A stretch of DNA of 64,000 bases from Hofstenia miamia (GCA_004352715.1 SCFE01000006.1:1467628-1531627), one strand, 5' to 3'; positions 50,501-58,884 are shown, numbered from the stretch's first letter. A program made the numbers and translations. The notes: a model not told the origin generated them from the sequence alone.

Positions 50501-53500
50501 CTAAGTTGATCTGCAACAGTTACTGTGCTTTTAAATCTTGAGACAATGCCAGCAATTTTTGAATTTGATTTTGAATTGGTTCGCGGAAGCTGACTTGTTT
50601 CCTGTCTGGTAGAAATATTTCACCTCGTCAATCTTCATTTCAAGTTTCAGTCTTGTTGACATCAAAAATTTAAATTTAATTTTGATGTATGTTCATTAAT
50701 GATTTAAATAAACAAATAATGTTAAGTTGTTTACTTAGAAAATGAAAAACATAATATGAATTATAAACGTGACTAGGAATGTAATTGAATATAAATTAAT
50801 AAAAACATGGGATGTTTAATTGCCCAGTTACTTCTGGGCCACCCTGTATTCTGGTTCCTTAAAGAAATTCGCATTTCTTTTGTCTGTGTAGTCTTTAAAT
50901 GCTGATTTTTGACCACTGTGTTTCACTGATGCTCAACAGCATAAAATTTAAATGATTATATTAGGGGTGTGCGGGTAGTATAATTTACTAACGCTAAATA
51001 AAGATGAACAAAATGTGAGATATATTAATGAACAAAATATGTAACAATAATATAAGTCTAATGTAGATTACCGCGAATGCCCAAGAAGTTCGTTAATATG
51101 GGAAGATAGCAAGGAAGCGCGCGCTTGATAGTAACTGTGTTGCTTGCACTACTGGCTGCTCTTTTAGACTTATTTGAGTAGCTGGAATGCAATGGAATGC
51201 GTGTGCTATCAACGATAACACTGGGAAATTTATTGAATTACTTTTCCAGTACATCTGCTTCTAAGATTTCCAACACTAATACAATATTTTTAATCTACGC
51301 TTAGGAATGCGATTATTACTAGCATGCAGAATATCTTTAATCTTTGTAAATATCTCTATGATAATTTTACATTCATATAGTCATTGTTAAATGTTATGTA
51401 TTTTTAATAATTGATGGTGTTACTGAATTATACCATGTCAAATTAATGACATAATCTAAATAATTTATTATTAGGTACCAGAGAAGGTATTCTATTATTT
51501 AACAAACTCATTAGATAATCACTCAAAATTGTGATAACTGTAAATGCTCAATGCTGTGTCAGTGTCAATCTGTATCAGATTAATGCGTGTAGCCTGCAGG
51601 TTTTCGCAGCTGACGTTAAATTGAGACGACGTTAAATCGAGGTGTACTTCAACCATTCACCTTTAAAAGTTTATTTAGTCTACTCGAATATCTGTAATTT
51701 TCATATTTTTAAAATATTTGTGTGCTGCACATTCTGGAGGGTTTTATATTTTTTGGGTTTGCTTTCTAATGATTTTATTCATTTACAATCGATTTCTTCT
51801 TACATTCTGCATATTTTCACTCATTGATTTAGATTTTGTCACATTGTGAATTAATTACTGATCAAGGGGTAAAGGATTTGACTACGGAATTAAATTTGCC
51901 ACACTTGGAGAAATTGGATATGGACAATTGTCCGCTAATCACAAACGCAGCGGTACTTCATTACATCAGTGCGTGCCAAAGTCTGAAGAGTGTGGCTCTG
52001 TTTGATTGCCATCTGATTACCAGGAGTGCCATTCGTCGTCTCAAGGTAATGTTACTTTTAGGTATGCATGATATAAAATATATTTAACAGATTGAAGGTA
52101 TGCTATCTATCACCCAAGCTCCATTTATGATCTATATTTCATTTTTTGCAATTTGATTCTTGATGTAATTTCCCTGCATTTCAATCAACTGAGTTGTCGC
52201 TAAGAACGGTTCATTCTTTACTGTGTAATAAACATTATTTTAACATAATTTGATTACTCATATATCTTCTTCAGTTTGCATTTTGAAATCGCTCGATTCT
52301 TGTCCATTTTTAATATCATAATGTTTTCTGTCGCCTTGGTTATCACTATCTACATTATTTGACAGGTCATTAATTTCCGCTTTGCCAAATGCCGTTAGTT
52401 TTCGTTATATCCCTTCTGAACTTTTACCATTTTAGCTGATGTTTTTTCTCTACATGTTTCAACGACTTCCTCTGTCATTTGCACGTTTTTTCACAGCATT
52501 TTCATTTTATTTTGAGTTTAAATTTATTTTTTGTTGAATTAAAAATAATTTTATTTGGTTCGCTTCAGTTATTTACACTTATTGATCTTTGCTACAACAT
52601 TACACATGATTGCATATGGATAATTGTATGAATTTCACAACAAATAGTTATTTAATCTAGCGTATAAATCAATCTTATTTTTCAATCCCATGTTCTTAAA
52701 ATCCACTTTGCAAAAGGCAAAGTTGTTAAGCAACTTAGTATTTTTGTGCATAAATATAATTAGAATAAAATTGCCAATTAGCTTTTGAGGGACTGCATTG
52801 TTAGCTTGACGTGTTGCTGAAGTTATCCATGAACTATTAGAGGCTTGATGATAAAAGCGAAATTTAATAATATTCCTATCATTGGCAACTATTGTTGAGA
52901 GTGAATGCAGTGATACGAAATGGAAATTTTCTGAATTCAATTTATCTTCAGCAACCCCTAAGCACTCCAGAATAAATTCTAAATGTTACTTTGCGGCAAG
53001 GCGTATAAGTTCTACAGTAGTAATTGACAAATAATTTCTACCGACGCACTTAATGATTCAGGATCTACCGACTATTTCATTTTACATTAATTAGCTTCTA
53101 AATATCATTTACCCAAATTATCTAAGGTATATACAGGGTGTCCACTAAAAAAGTCAATTTAAAAATACTGTAGTTTCTATACCATTAATGTTAGAAGGCT
53201 GAAATAGGTTTCATTGAAAAGAGCAGAATCTAACATTTTATTTTATTAAAAATTTAACATTCTACATGGCCACCACCAGATTCAATATACTTATCAAGCC
53301 GAAAATCCCCTATCACATTTTGCAGAGTATTCACATCAATGGACGCAATTGCTTCTCGAAATTCATTTCTCAATTGCCCAATGTTGGATGGTGCATTTCG
53401 AAATACTTTTTCTTTCACTGAATCCCACACTAAGAAGTCTAAAGGGGACAAATCAGGTGACCTAGCTGATCAAGGAAATTCCGACTTGTGTGAAATTAGA

Positions 53501-56500
53501 CGTTGATGAAATTTGGTTTCAGCAAGGAAATGGTGTTCAATGCTGTATGAGCTCCATCCTGCAGAAACCATTCACCAGGATATTTGTTATTAGGAAAACT
53601 GTTCTTAACATATACATATAGGTTTCGCAGTTAACTGTTTGTAGATGTTCTGTTTCTGGGTCTTCAAAAAAGTATGGCCCATAAATCTTATTTCTACTTA
53701 ATCCGCATCATACCGTTATCTTCATGGAATGTAAAGGCTTTTCAAAGAATTCATTTGGTTTAGTTTGTGACCAATTTCGGTAATTTTGTCTATTTGGCAT
53801 ACCTTTAAAGTAAATGTGACATTCATCACTGAAAATTAAGTTATCCAACAATATTTGACCAGAATACTCATGTTTTTAAGTTTGCGGCAAAATGATAACC
53901 TCCGATCTTTATCCCGCGGTAAGAGTTCTTGATGACATTGCAATTTATACGGTTTTAAATGAAGGTCTTTTTAAGGATTGAATGAACATTAGATTTCTTC
54001 ATTCCTGTTTGAGCAGACAATTTTCTCGCCGAGTTCGTTTTATCATCGTTGATTAAGATTCTCACCATGTTAACTGCTGCTTCTGTCTTTGCTGTTTTTG
54101 GATGGTCTGAATTTCCTTTATTTAAATTAGGCAATGTTCCATGGCAATTCCGTTTAGCGTAGTTGGTTTGAACGGTTCTTTTGCATAATCGTTGACCATA
54201 TTTTACTTAAAACCGACTAATCGTAGTGATCACGGATCCATGTCTGATCATTTCTTCCACGATAACTTTTCTCTGTTCCTGTTGTTAATTGTCCCATTCT
54301 TGATGCTGATATTTATCGCAAATGAAATTGAATTTCTACACTATACGTATGTATGATACCAAGCAAAAATTTAGATCATGCTCTTTTCAATAAAACCTAT
54401 TTCAGCCTTCTAGCATTAATGGTTTACAAACTACAGTATTTTTAAATCGGCTACTTTTTTAATGGACACCCTGTATGAATAAGGGCTGCAGCTGAGTCCG
54501 GATTGGTTAACCCAACCCAATCCACGTTATATTGAATTTCAAATGTGCTTTACTAAACCTTAAGCTGTGTAAAATTTTTGCACATATTTTATCCAACTAT
54601 AATTTCACAACTTCTATAGTTTTTTGCTTTATGATCATTATATAGAAACATGTTTTGAAAAAAACACATTACATTAAAAACTGAAAAATTTTATAGAGCT
54701 AATTGTAAGCATTAAATTTTGAAATGTAAAAAATTTAATAGAAACAATGTATAAATTCCCTGCCAGTGTGCATGCACTTTGTCTTTCGATGGCCCAATTA
54801 TGACCCACATTGCTTTGAAACATTGACCCAGCCAATTTATATATGTTTTTATATTCTTTTATTATTTGACCAAACCCTACCCAAAAATTTAGTAATATGA
54901 CCAAGCCCAAGGTTTGGGTAGCATTTTCCCAACCCATTTTCAGCCGTGATCTAAGTGTATATGTTATATTACAAACAATGGTGCAATGTTCGATTTATAT
55001 AGAATAGAATAGAATAGAATTATAATTTCTTATTAAGTGTAGTACATTGACATANAGTTCTTGATGACATTGCAATTTATACGGTTTTAAATGAAGGTCT
55101 TTTTAAGGATTGAATGAACATTAGATTTCTTCATTCCTGTTTGAGCAGACAATTTTCTCGCCGAGTTCGTTTTATCATCGTTGATTAAGATTCTCACCAT
55201 GTTAACTGCTGCTTCTGTCTTTGCTGTTTTTGGATGGTCTGAATTTCCTTTATTTAAATTAGGCAATGTTCCATGGCAATTCCGTTTAGCGTAGTTGGTT
55301 TGAACGGTTCTTTTGCATAATCGTTGACCATATTTTACTTAAAACCGACTAATCGTAGTGATCACGGATCCATGTCTGATCATTTCTTCCACGATAACTT
55401 TTCTCTGTTCCTGTTGTTAATTGTCCCATTCTTGATGCTGATATTTATCGCAAATGAAATTGAATTTCTACACTATACGTATGTATGATACCAAGCAAAA
55501 ATTTAGATCATGCTCTTTTCAATAAAACCTATTTCAGCCTTCTAGCATTAATGGTTTACAAACTACAGTATTTTTAAATCGGCTACTTTTTTAATGGACA
55601 CCCTGTATGAATAAGGGCTGCAGCTGAGTCCGGATTGGTTAACCCAACCCAATCCACGTTATATTGAATTTCAAATGTGCTTTACTAAACCTTAAGCTGT
55701 GTAAAATTTTTGCACATATTTTATCCAACTATAATTTCACAACTTCTATAGTTTTTTGCTTTATGATCATTATATAGAAACATGTTTTGAAAAAAACACA
55801 TTACATTAAAAACTGAAAAATTTTATAGAGCTAATTGTAAGCATTAAATTTTGAAATGTAAAAAATTTAATAGAAACAATGTATAAATTCCCTGCCAGTG
55901 TGCATGCACTTTGTCTTTCGATGGCCCAATTATGACCCACATTGCTTTGAAACATTGACCCAGCCAATTTATATATGTTTTTATATTCTTTTATTATTTG
56001 ACCAAACCCTACCCAAAAATTTAGTAATATGACCAAGCCCAAGGTTTGGGTAGCATTTTCCCAACCCATTTTCAGCCGTGATCTAAGTGTATATGTTATA
56101 TTACAAACAATGGTGCAATGTTCGATTTATATAGAATAGAATAGAATAGAATTATAATTTCTTATTAAGTGTAGTACATTGACATAATTATACACCTCAA
56201 CAAAAGCTGCTAATACTACACTTAATGCTTTGAAGATATGAATTCTTTAATTGAAACAGTAATCATTGCGATGAACGTATTTCACCAACATAAATGTTTC
56301 AGCTAATCATGATGAAAAGCAATGTGCTTTCTTTTCACATATACTCAGGGTTGGCATGTTTTAAGCAAGACCTGTTTAAAACATGTTTAAACACTGTTTA
56401 AAACAACTGTTGTTTGAAGTTTTTTTTGAATTTTTTTTTCAAATTTATATAGGAAGGTTTGCCAAATGATTTTTGGCTTTCGTGCATTCGTGCGTTTATA

Positions 56501-57296
56501 GCCGATTTTCTACCGAAAAATAGCAAAACTTGCGTTTTGTTTACGTTTATGAACCGAAAAATGAATGTTGATAAGTTTATCATAAGTCAATGTTTGCTTC
56601 TATTTGTTTTTAGCAAAAAAATATTGTTTTAAACGTTTAAAACATTTTTTTATAAAAAAACACTTTTTGTCAACCCTGCATATACGTATTTAGAATTCGA
56701 CTAACGCGAATTAATAACCAGAAACTCAAGACATTAAAAAATTTTCAGAAACATTGGTTACATGTGTATTAACCTTGTAGTAATCACACTCACCTAAATG
56801 GGCAGTAGTTTCCATCAACAACCACACATTATTATAGACTTCACAGTTTATCAAACTCTATGCGAAAATTTAGGCTTATCATGTCAAGAATGTGAGTTAT
56901 ATTCTTAAGAAGGTAGAAAAAAGCAAGTTCTCTTCCAAGTCATTGTTCGTGTTGTAAATGAATTATTTATAGCATTCTCACTACTTACATTATAATATAT
57001 TAACAGACTAATATTGTAATGCTTTGTAAGCAAGACCTTACTGTTTTAACTAGAACGGACTCGGACTGTCGAGCGTTTTGAGACACGATTCGCACACGAT
57101 TTACATACTTGAAATGAGTAGCAATTAATTTTGCCATTTCTACCTTTTATGCAACGTTTATTTTGTTTTTGTATTCATAAGTTTCATTTAGCATGAGAGA
57201 GGAAATACAATGAGCGTTCACGCATACTTTGCGCCCGGCACACCTCCACAGGTAATGCCACAAAGACGTAACAAATGCTGCTGCGGACTCTTATGA
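23231..57296 (+). CDS. FBXL20: F-box/LRR protein, FBXL2/FBXL20 type (13 exons)
   Basis: Coding exons: 23231-23320, 23366-23476, 23520-23594, 25252-25346, 25389-25553, 28243-28369, 29358-29432, 31351-31481, 36637-36697, 41319-41363, 41407-41463, 51833-52045 and 57192-57296. All phases agree and give about 449 residues (human FBXL2/FBXL20 are about 420-440). The F-box (K-K-L-S-R-E-I-L-L-R-I-F-S-Y-L, residues about 40-85) binds SKP1 of the SCF ubiquitin ligase. About 11-12 cysteine-containing leucine-rich repeats (residues 93-410; C-x-x-I-T-D pattern) choose the substrate. The C-terminus V-H-A-Y-F-A-P-G-T-P-P is diagnostic of this subfamily and ends C-C-C-G-L-L, a CaaX box predicted to be geranylgeranylated. 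The gene looks intact. Introns range from 42 bp to over 10 kb, and introns 9 and 12 are inflated by assembly duplications. The start ATG is the first in frame but is not otherwise proven. Confidence 0.9.
23595..25251 (+). other. FBXL intron 3
   Basis: 1.66 kb, AT-rich. No transposon ends or coding frames recognised. Confidence 0.8.
25252..25553 (+). CDS. FBXL20: FBXL exons 4-5: first leucine-rich repeats
   Basis: Exon 4 (25252-25346) encodes V-V-D-G-I-S-E-R..F-L-K-E-L-H-L-K-G-C. A 42-bp intron follows. Exon 5 (25389-25553) encodes C-P-N-I-E-D-I-N-L-E-D-C-R-R-I-T-D and C-S-E-I-T-N-A-S-L. The acceptor for exon 4 was chosen as GTATTTAG|CATTCT because the alternative AG 10 bases later breaks the frame. 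Confidence 0.88.
25554..28242 (+). other. FBXL intron 5
   Basis: 2.7 kb. A segment near 26429-26600 (GGTTCGCAATCTCAAAC, then CAGGGCTTCAAAACTGGAGC at 26561) looks like hAT-type ends and partly recurs near 42684. Nothing else recognised. Confidence 0.7.
28243..28369 (+). CDS. FBXL20: FBXL exon 6: leucine-rich repeats
   Basis: It starts with the third base of a glycine codon and encodes K-G-C-P-Q-L-Q-I-I-D-I-S-W-C-C, then H-G-I-Q-N-L-T-D-G-C-P-R-L. The I-S-W-C motif is well conserved in the family. The donor is GTAAGC. Confidence 0.9.
29358..29432 (+). CDS. FBXL20: FBXL exon 7: one leucine-rich repeat
   Basis: Exactly 25 codons, phase 0 on both sides: I-G-D-D-S-L-N-K-I-A-S-K-C-P-D-L-L-V-L-N-V-Q-H-C-N. 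One repeat per exon. Acceptor TTATTTAG, donor GTAATT. Confidence 0.88.
30614..30630. repeat. GC-rich hairpin in intron 7
   Basis: GCGGGGC TTC GCCCCGC: a perfect 7-bp stem with a 3-base loop in otherwise AT-rich sequence. No T-run follows, and this is a eukaryotic intron, so it is not called a terminator. It is probably a transposon end. Confidence 0.6.
31351..31481 (+). CDS. FBXL20: FBXL exon 8: leucine-rich repeats
   Basis: It encodes A-I-T-S-A-G-V-Q-N-L-A-S-H-C-H-K-L-R-S-I and N-C-T-Q-I-T-D-S-A-L-V-S-I-A-E-N-C. It ends inside a serine codon that is completed by exon 9, 5.2 kb away. Confidence 0.9.
32010..32407. repeat. Candidate hAT-like MITE
   Basis: The left end TAGAGATGCGGTGTATCGCGG and the right end ACCGCGCTCATCTCTA are inverted versions of a TAGAGATG..GCGCGGT repeat. 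GCGGTGG/GCGGTAG motifs cluster inside the left end (32016-32090). No matching 8-bp target duplication was found. Confidence 0.45.
33288..33810. mobile_element. piggyBac-type non-autonomous element (523 bp)
   Basis: Flanked exactly by TTAA on both sides (33284-33287 and 33811-33814), the piggyBac target signature. Terminal repeats: CCTTGGGGACCC on the left, and ACCTGGGGACCC on the right read inward (10 of 12 match). Internal palindromes GGGTCATATATGACCC (33417-33432) and GTCATATATGAC (33782-33793). No transposase frame, so mobility would depend on a helper. Confidence 0.75.
36637..36697 (+). CDS. FBXL20: FBXL exon 9: leucine-rich repeat
   Basis: A 61-base exon encoding T-L-E-L-A-G-C-L-Q-L-T-D-S-G-F-V-P-L-C-R. 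Acceptor TTGTTTAG, donor GTGTGT (the only donor in the gene whose third base is not A). Confidence 0.86.
38100..39430. repeat. GC-richer repeat-like block, unclassified
   Basis: The composition differs sharply from neighbouring intron sequence. The segment 38960-39020 (AGTGGCGCGCTCT, then TTTGAGTTCCC) loosely resembles A- and B-box spacing of a tRNA-derived SINE. No poly(A), target duplication or open frame with a known domain was seen. The 78-codon frame at 39202-39438 matches nothing known to me. Confidence 0.35.
39735..40070 (+). repeat. 336-bp exact duplicate of 38737-39072 between two n's
   Basis: It lies between n's at 39734 and 40071 and is contained fully in the preceding contig. It is a redundant contig. 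Confidence 0.9.
40072..40377. other. Orphan 306-bp contig between two n's
   Basis: Unlike its neighbours it is not duplicated in the window. It is AT-rich with no recognisable gene. Because both flanking contigs overlap each other, its placement here is doubtful. Confidence 0.6.
40379..41099 (+). repeat. ~721-bp near-exact duplicate of 39013-39733
   Basis: The offset is 1366 bases. Differences near the end are a T7 versus T6 run and one G/A change, which suggests two haplotypes or an error-rich contig end. Sequence then continues into unique intron DNA. Confidence 0.9.
41319..41463 (+). CDS. FBXL20: FBXL exons 10-11: leucine-rich repeats
   Basis: Exon 10 (41319-41363) is a 45-base micro-exon, N-C-N-K-L-Q-K-L-D-L-D-E-C-T-A. 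After a 43-bp intron, exon 11 (41407-41463) gives I-T-D-A-T-L-H-N-L-A-H-N-C-H-N-L-R-I-L. A competing AG 17 bases into exon 10 was rejected because it would remove the conserved N-C-x-K-L-Q part of the repeat. Confidence 0.86.
42676..43001. repeat. hAT-like non-autonomous element, tentative
   Basis: The right end GGTTTGAAAAACACTG (42986-43001) is preceded by a perfect 7-bp hairpin ACGGGTC GA GACCCGT (42969-42984), typical of hAT-derived repeats. The left end (AGTGTAGAGTTCGCAATCTC from about 42675) is less certain. Confidence 0.4.
44956..46271 (-). mobile_element. mariner-type transposon (about 1.3 kb), dead
   Basis: Inverted ends share TATCA.AA.TAAC.GTCGAACTT (left 44962-44985, right 46243-46265 read inward). 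The left end starts TA|CAGTGTGTATCAG. The size of about 1.3 kb is normal for mariner. The right outer bases are eroded. Confidence 0.75.
45195..46085 (-). pseudogene. mariner-type transposase, broken
   Basis: Read on the minus strand: an N-terminal helix-turn-helix region (R-I-F-C-I-K-K-F-Y, then N-N-F-E-E-T-G-S-V-A-D), P-G-R-P-P-S-V, a second helix-turn-helix (N-S-L-R-N-L-S-K-E-L), then the catalytic region: T-D-E-A-I-F (first aspartate), W-W-Q-Q-T-G-A-P-P-H-Y (the second aspartate, normally Q-Q-D-G, is threonine here), and G-P-D-L-S-P (third aspartate). Stops occur near 45680, 45755 and 45945, and the frame changes near 45340-45420. Loss of the second catalytic aspartate alone would inactivate it. 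Confidence 0.8.
48640..49330 (+). mobile_element. CR1/Jockey-like LINE fragment (plus strand)
   Basis: Broken frames contain Q-N-Y-A-D-D-I-L-S-I (the catalytic Y-A-D-D), N-K-L-T-L-S-A-K-K-C-K, I-S-N-D-L-K-C-D-E-H-V and A-L-Q-R-L-S-I-L-R-Q-C-S-T. This is the palm-to-thumb part of a LINE reverse transcriptase. Both ends are missing and there are many stops. Confidence 0.65.
50308..50846. mobile_element. mariner-type MITE (539 bp)
   Basis: Ends are inverted repeats CAGGGTGGCCCAGAAGTAA (left, 50308-50326) and TTACTTCTGGGCCACCCTG (right, 50828-50846), 19 of 19 matching. TA follows the right end; the left flank TA appears mutated (TC). No open frame, so it is a non-autonomous copy. Confidence 0.82.
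51833..52045 (+). CDS. FBXL20: FBXL exon 12: last leucine-rich repeats
   Basis: A 71-codon exon: S-H-C-E-L-I-T-D-Q-G-V, D-N-C-P-L-I-T-N-A-A-V and D-C-H-L-I-T-R-S-A-I-R-R-L-K. The S-H-C-E-L-I-T-D and N-C-P-L-I-T blocks are hallmarks of FBXL2/FBXL20. Donor GTAATG. Confidence 0.92.
53134..54473 (-). mobile_element. mariner-type transposon with ~100-bp inverted repeats, dead
   Basis: TA flanks both ends (53132-53133 and 54474-54475). The ends start CAGGGTGTCC and remain similar inward for about 100 bases (for example AGGCTGAAATAGGTTT on the left and its inverse on the right). Total length is 1,340 bp. This is much longer than the roughly 30-bp ends of standard mariner. Confidence 0.85.
53250..54300 (-). 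pseudogene. mariner-type transposase, broken
   Basis: Minus-strand remnants in several frames: an N-terminal helix-turn-helix (S-A-R-K-L-S-A-Q-T-G), F-S-D-E-C-H-F-like remnants near 53830, W-F-L-Q-D-G-A-H-T near 53560 (second aspartate intact), and S-P-D-L-S-P-L-D-F-L-V-W near 53450 (third aspartate), then a 65-codon open C-terminus ending at 53254 with G-G-H-V-E-C. The C-terminal order is that of IS630/Tc1/mariner transposases. More than ten stops are present. Confidence 0.75.
54484..54950. repeat. Repeat with GGGTTGGG/CCCAACCC subterminal motifs
   Basis: The left side (GGGCTGCAGCTGAGTCC, then CCCAACCCAATCC) and the right side (CCCAACCCATTTTCAGCCGTG) are roughly inverted. Related motifs occur at 4786-5275. 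It is probably a degraded hAT-like MITE. No target duplication found. Confidence 0.4.
55056..56186 (+). repeat. 1,131-bp exact duplicate of 53924-55054 after an n
   Basis: The copy begins right after the 'n' at 55055, and the original ends right before it. It includes the end of the mariner-type element and the 54484-54950 repeat. It is best explained as an unmerged contig overlap. Confidence 0.92.
56346..56678. mobile_element. hAT-type MITE (333 bp) with 8-bp target duplication
   Basis: Ends are CAGGGTTGGCA and, read inward from the right, CAGGGTTGACA. The flanks are CATATACT (left) and CATATACG (right), a 7-of-8 match to the 8-bp duplication hAT elements make. GTTTAAAAC-type palindromic motifs are clustered just inside both ends. 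No open frame of a transposase. Confidence 0.75.
57192..57296 (+). CDS. FBXL20: FBXL exon 13: C-terminus with CaaX box
   Basis: It encodes V-H-A-Y-F-A-P-G-T-P-P-Q-V-M-P-Q-R-R-N-K, then C-C-C-G-L-L and TGA. A GTAATG inside the exon at 57252 resembles a donor, but reading through it gives the expected basic stretch and prenylation box, so it is treated as coding. Final leucine in CaaX favours geranylgeranylation. Confidence 0.9.
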   Translation, partial: HERGNTMSVHAYFAPGTPPQVMPQRRNKCCCGLL

Positions 57297-58439
57297 TGAA
57301 TGGTGCTTCCTTGATGATTTTCCAACATTAGCTCTTTTATGGCTTTCGTATTTTGTCTGTCTCGTTTTCAATTCCTTTCCTCAGGTTATCACACACTTAT
57401 TTCCCGTTTAGTTACAGTGTATATATGGTGTAAATTCTCGTGCTTCTATTTCATGTAGATATCTCTCTAATGGTGGTAATATTTTAATTGTTTGAATCCT
57501 TAATTCTAAAACAATCATGGTGCTATAATACAATATTTGTACGGAACGGTGTTCGTTGTAGATATAGTAAATATTCAACGTGTCATGACGTATGTAATAC
57601 GAATTTGTTATTATGTGTACTTCACTGCTTTTTACTGTGGGAGCTTCGATTTTTGTTTCTCGGCAGTGGAGAGATTTTTGAATGCAATATTTTTTAATAA
57701 TAGAGTTGTTGAATTTGTTTTTTCGTTTGTGTACCCAGAAATTCAGATTAATATCCATTAGGTTGTCATTGATCCAATGAAGCCAATCTGAGCACGTATT
57801 TTTTTACAATTTTATAAAATAAATACAATCACAAAATCTTAGTAAATACGACACCACAAGATGAACATCGAATAAGGGACATTATTTACTTTTTTATATT
57901 TACCGTTTGGATAGTATTTGCTTGTCCATTAATTTTGAAGTGTAGCTGATATTGAAATTCAACGTACACTTCGAATCAACATAGCTATTAAAATTTAACT
58001 AGTTAAATGCTCATTACGAATTACTATATTCACAAAGGCACAATGACAATTATAAATGATGGCACTTTGATAGTGTCACTAACGAATTTATGGTAATTTT
58101 TAGGGGATGAATGAGACTTATCAAATTTGATAGATGTAAAGCAGTGGTAAGAGAGGAAATTTAGAAGTGGTGTACTCATAGTATGTATTGTTTTCCTCAG
58201 CTAATATAATGTAATGAACTAGTGTCCTACTCAAGTGATGTGATTCTAGGCGTCAATGCTTTGTTATCCAATATTTGATCAAACGTGTTCAAAAACAGAT
58301 TTTTAGAGCTTGAAGTGAATACCGTGTATTTAAAAGTTTTAATGTTTAGATTCTGGAAACTTAAATTTACGTAGTTTGCGATATCTGCGCTTGATTAAAT
58401 GTTTTGATGTATGGTTTACAATTTTACATTTGACCGGGA
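57297..58439. other. 3' region of the FBXL gene and spacer
   Basis: It follows the FBXL stop codon. The only clear signal is a polyadenylation hexamer near 57818. The overlapping open frames on both strands at 57408-57761 lack motifs and are probably chance. Confidence 0.5.
57818..57823 (+). promoter_or_regulatory. Candidate polyadenylation signal AATAAA
   Basis: The first clear AATAAA downstream of the FBXL stop codon, 522 bases after it. The distance is plausible for a 3' UTR, but AT-rich DNA produces this hexamer by chance. Confidence 0.4.
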
Positions 58440-58640
58440 TTTGTTTCAATATTATATATTGCTAATAGAAAAGCTATGAGTCATAATAAACTGGTTAAAA
58501 TGGATTATAATAGTACATCTGGTTGAAACAGTTAAAAAATTTCTGGCGAATAGTTGAGTAATCTGTATTGAAATAAAACTGTACTGGTAAGCGTAAATCA
58601 TCTCCACTGGATTTGAGAACAGAATTGAATCAATAAATGA
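58440..58640 (-). mobile_element. LINE 5' end fragment
   Basis: The minus strand reads N-P-V-E-M-I-Y-A-Y-Q-Y-S-F-I-S-I-Q-I-T-Q-L-F-A, closely matching the plus-strand copy at 59584-59720 (N-P-M-R-M-P-C-S-Y-Q-Y-S-L-T-S-I-H-I-T-Q-L-F-A). It is the 5' region of one LINE family, here without the rest. Confidence 0.6.
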
Positions 58641-58662
58641 CAAAATATATTTAATATAATTA

Positions 58663-58884
58663 AAGACGCAACATAAAAAAGTCCAGATAGAAATTATTCA
58701 AGTCGGATTAATTCGTAAAATTGTGTACCTCATCGACGAGAAGGGCGGCGCGGTGACAAAGAGGACGTATGATTGTTCTGAAGGAGGGTTCGAACCGATT
58801 GAGCCGTGGGAATTAGCGGAAACCGAGGTGTTTCTCGGCGGGTGTGCCAAGTGCAGTGTTGGCATCGCGATGCAGCTCAAAAAG
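58663..58884 (+). other. GC-rich open frame of unknown identity
   Basis: A plus-strand frame of about 73 codons, open from a TAA near 58660 to a TGA at 58882-58884, without an ATG. It has about 50% GC against about 30% around it. It includes K-I-V-Y-L-I-D-E-K-G-G-A-V-T, E-G-G-F-E-P-I-E-P-W-E-L and a C-A-K-C-S pair. Codon third positions are GC-rich, as in a real coding segment of different origin. It could be a terminal exon (AG at 58700-58701), a captured fragment or a contaminant. The palindrome GGTTCGAACC inside it resembles a tRNA B box, but no tRNA folds. I do not recognise the protein. Confidence 0.35.

Larger units (their letters stand above)
41464..51832 (+). other. FBXL intron 11 (10.4 kb)
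   Basis: It contains a hAT-like repeat end (to 43001), a mariner-type element (44956-46271), a LINE fragment (48640-49330) and a mariner-type MITE (50308-50846). The rest is AT-rich with no recognised content. Confidence 0.75.
52046..57191 (+). other. FBXL intron 12, with an assembly duplication
   Basis: Printed length is 5.1 kb, but 55056-56186 repeats 53924-55054, so the true length is about 4.0 kb. It holds a mariner-type element, an adjacent repeat, and a hAT-type MITE. Confidence 0.8.

Noticed and set aside
54674-54937. 87-codon minus frame repeated at 55806-56069 as a conserved protein
   Set aside because: It sits in the exact 1,131-bp assembly duplicate and overlaps a repeat; no family match.
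57408-57761. Overlapping frames on both strands as 3' neighbours of the F-box gene
   Set aside because: Mutually overlapping, motif-free, and within the likely 3' UTR region.
58785-58805. tRNA gene suggested by GGTTCGAACC
   Set aside because: The word is a palindrome. Neither strand gives an acceptor stem, A box or T-stem of five pairs around it.
58698-58880. Minus-strand open frame over the GC-rich segment
   Set aside because: It is proline- and serine-rich without motifs; the plus-strand frame has more coding-like codon use, so this is treated as its shadow.
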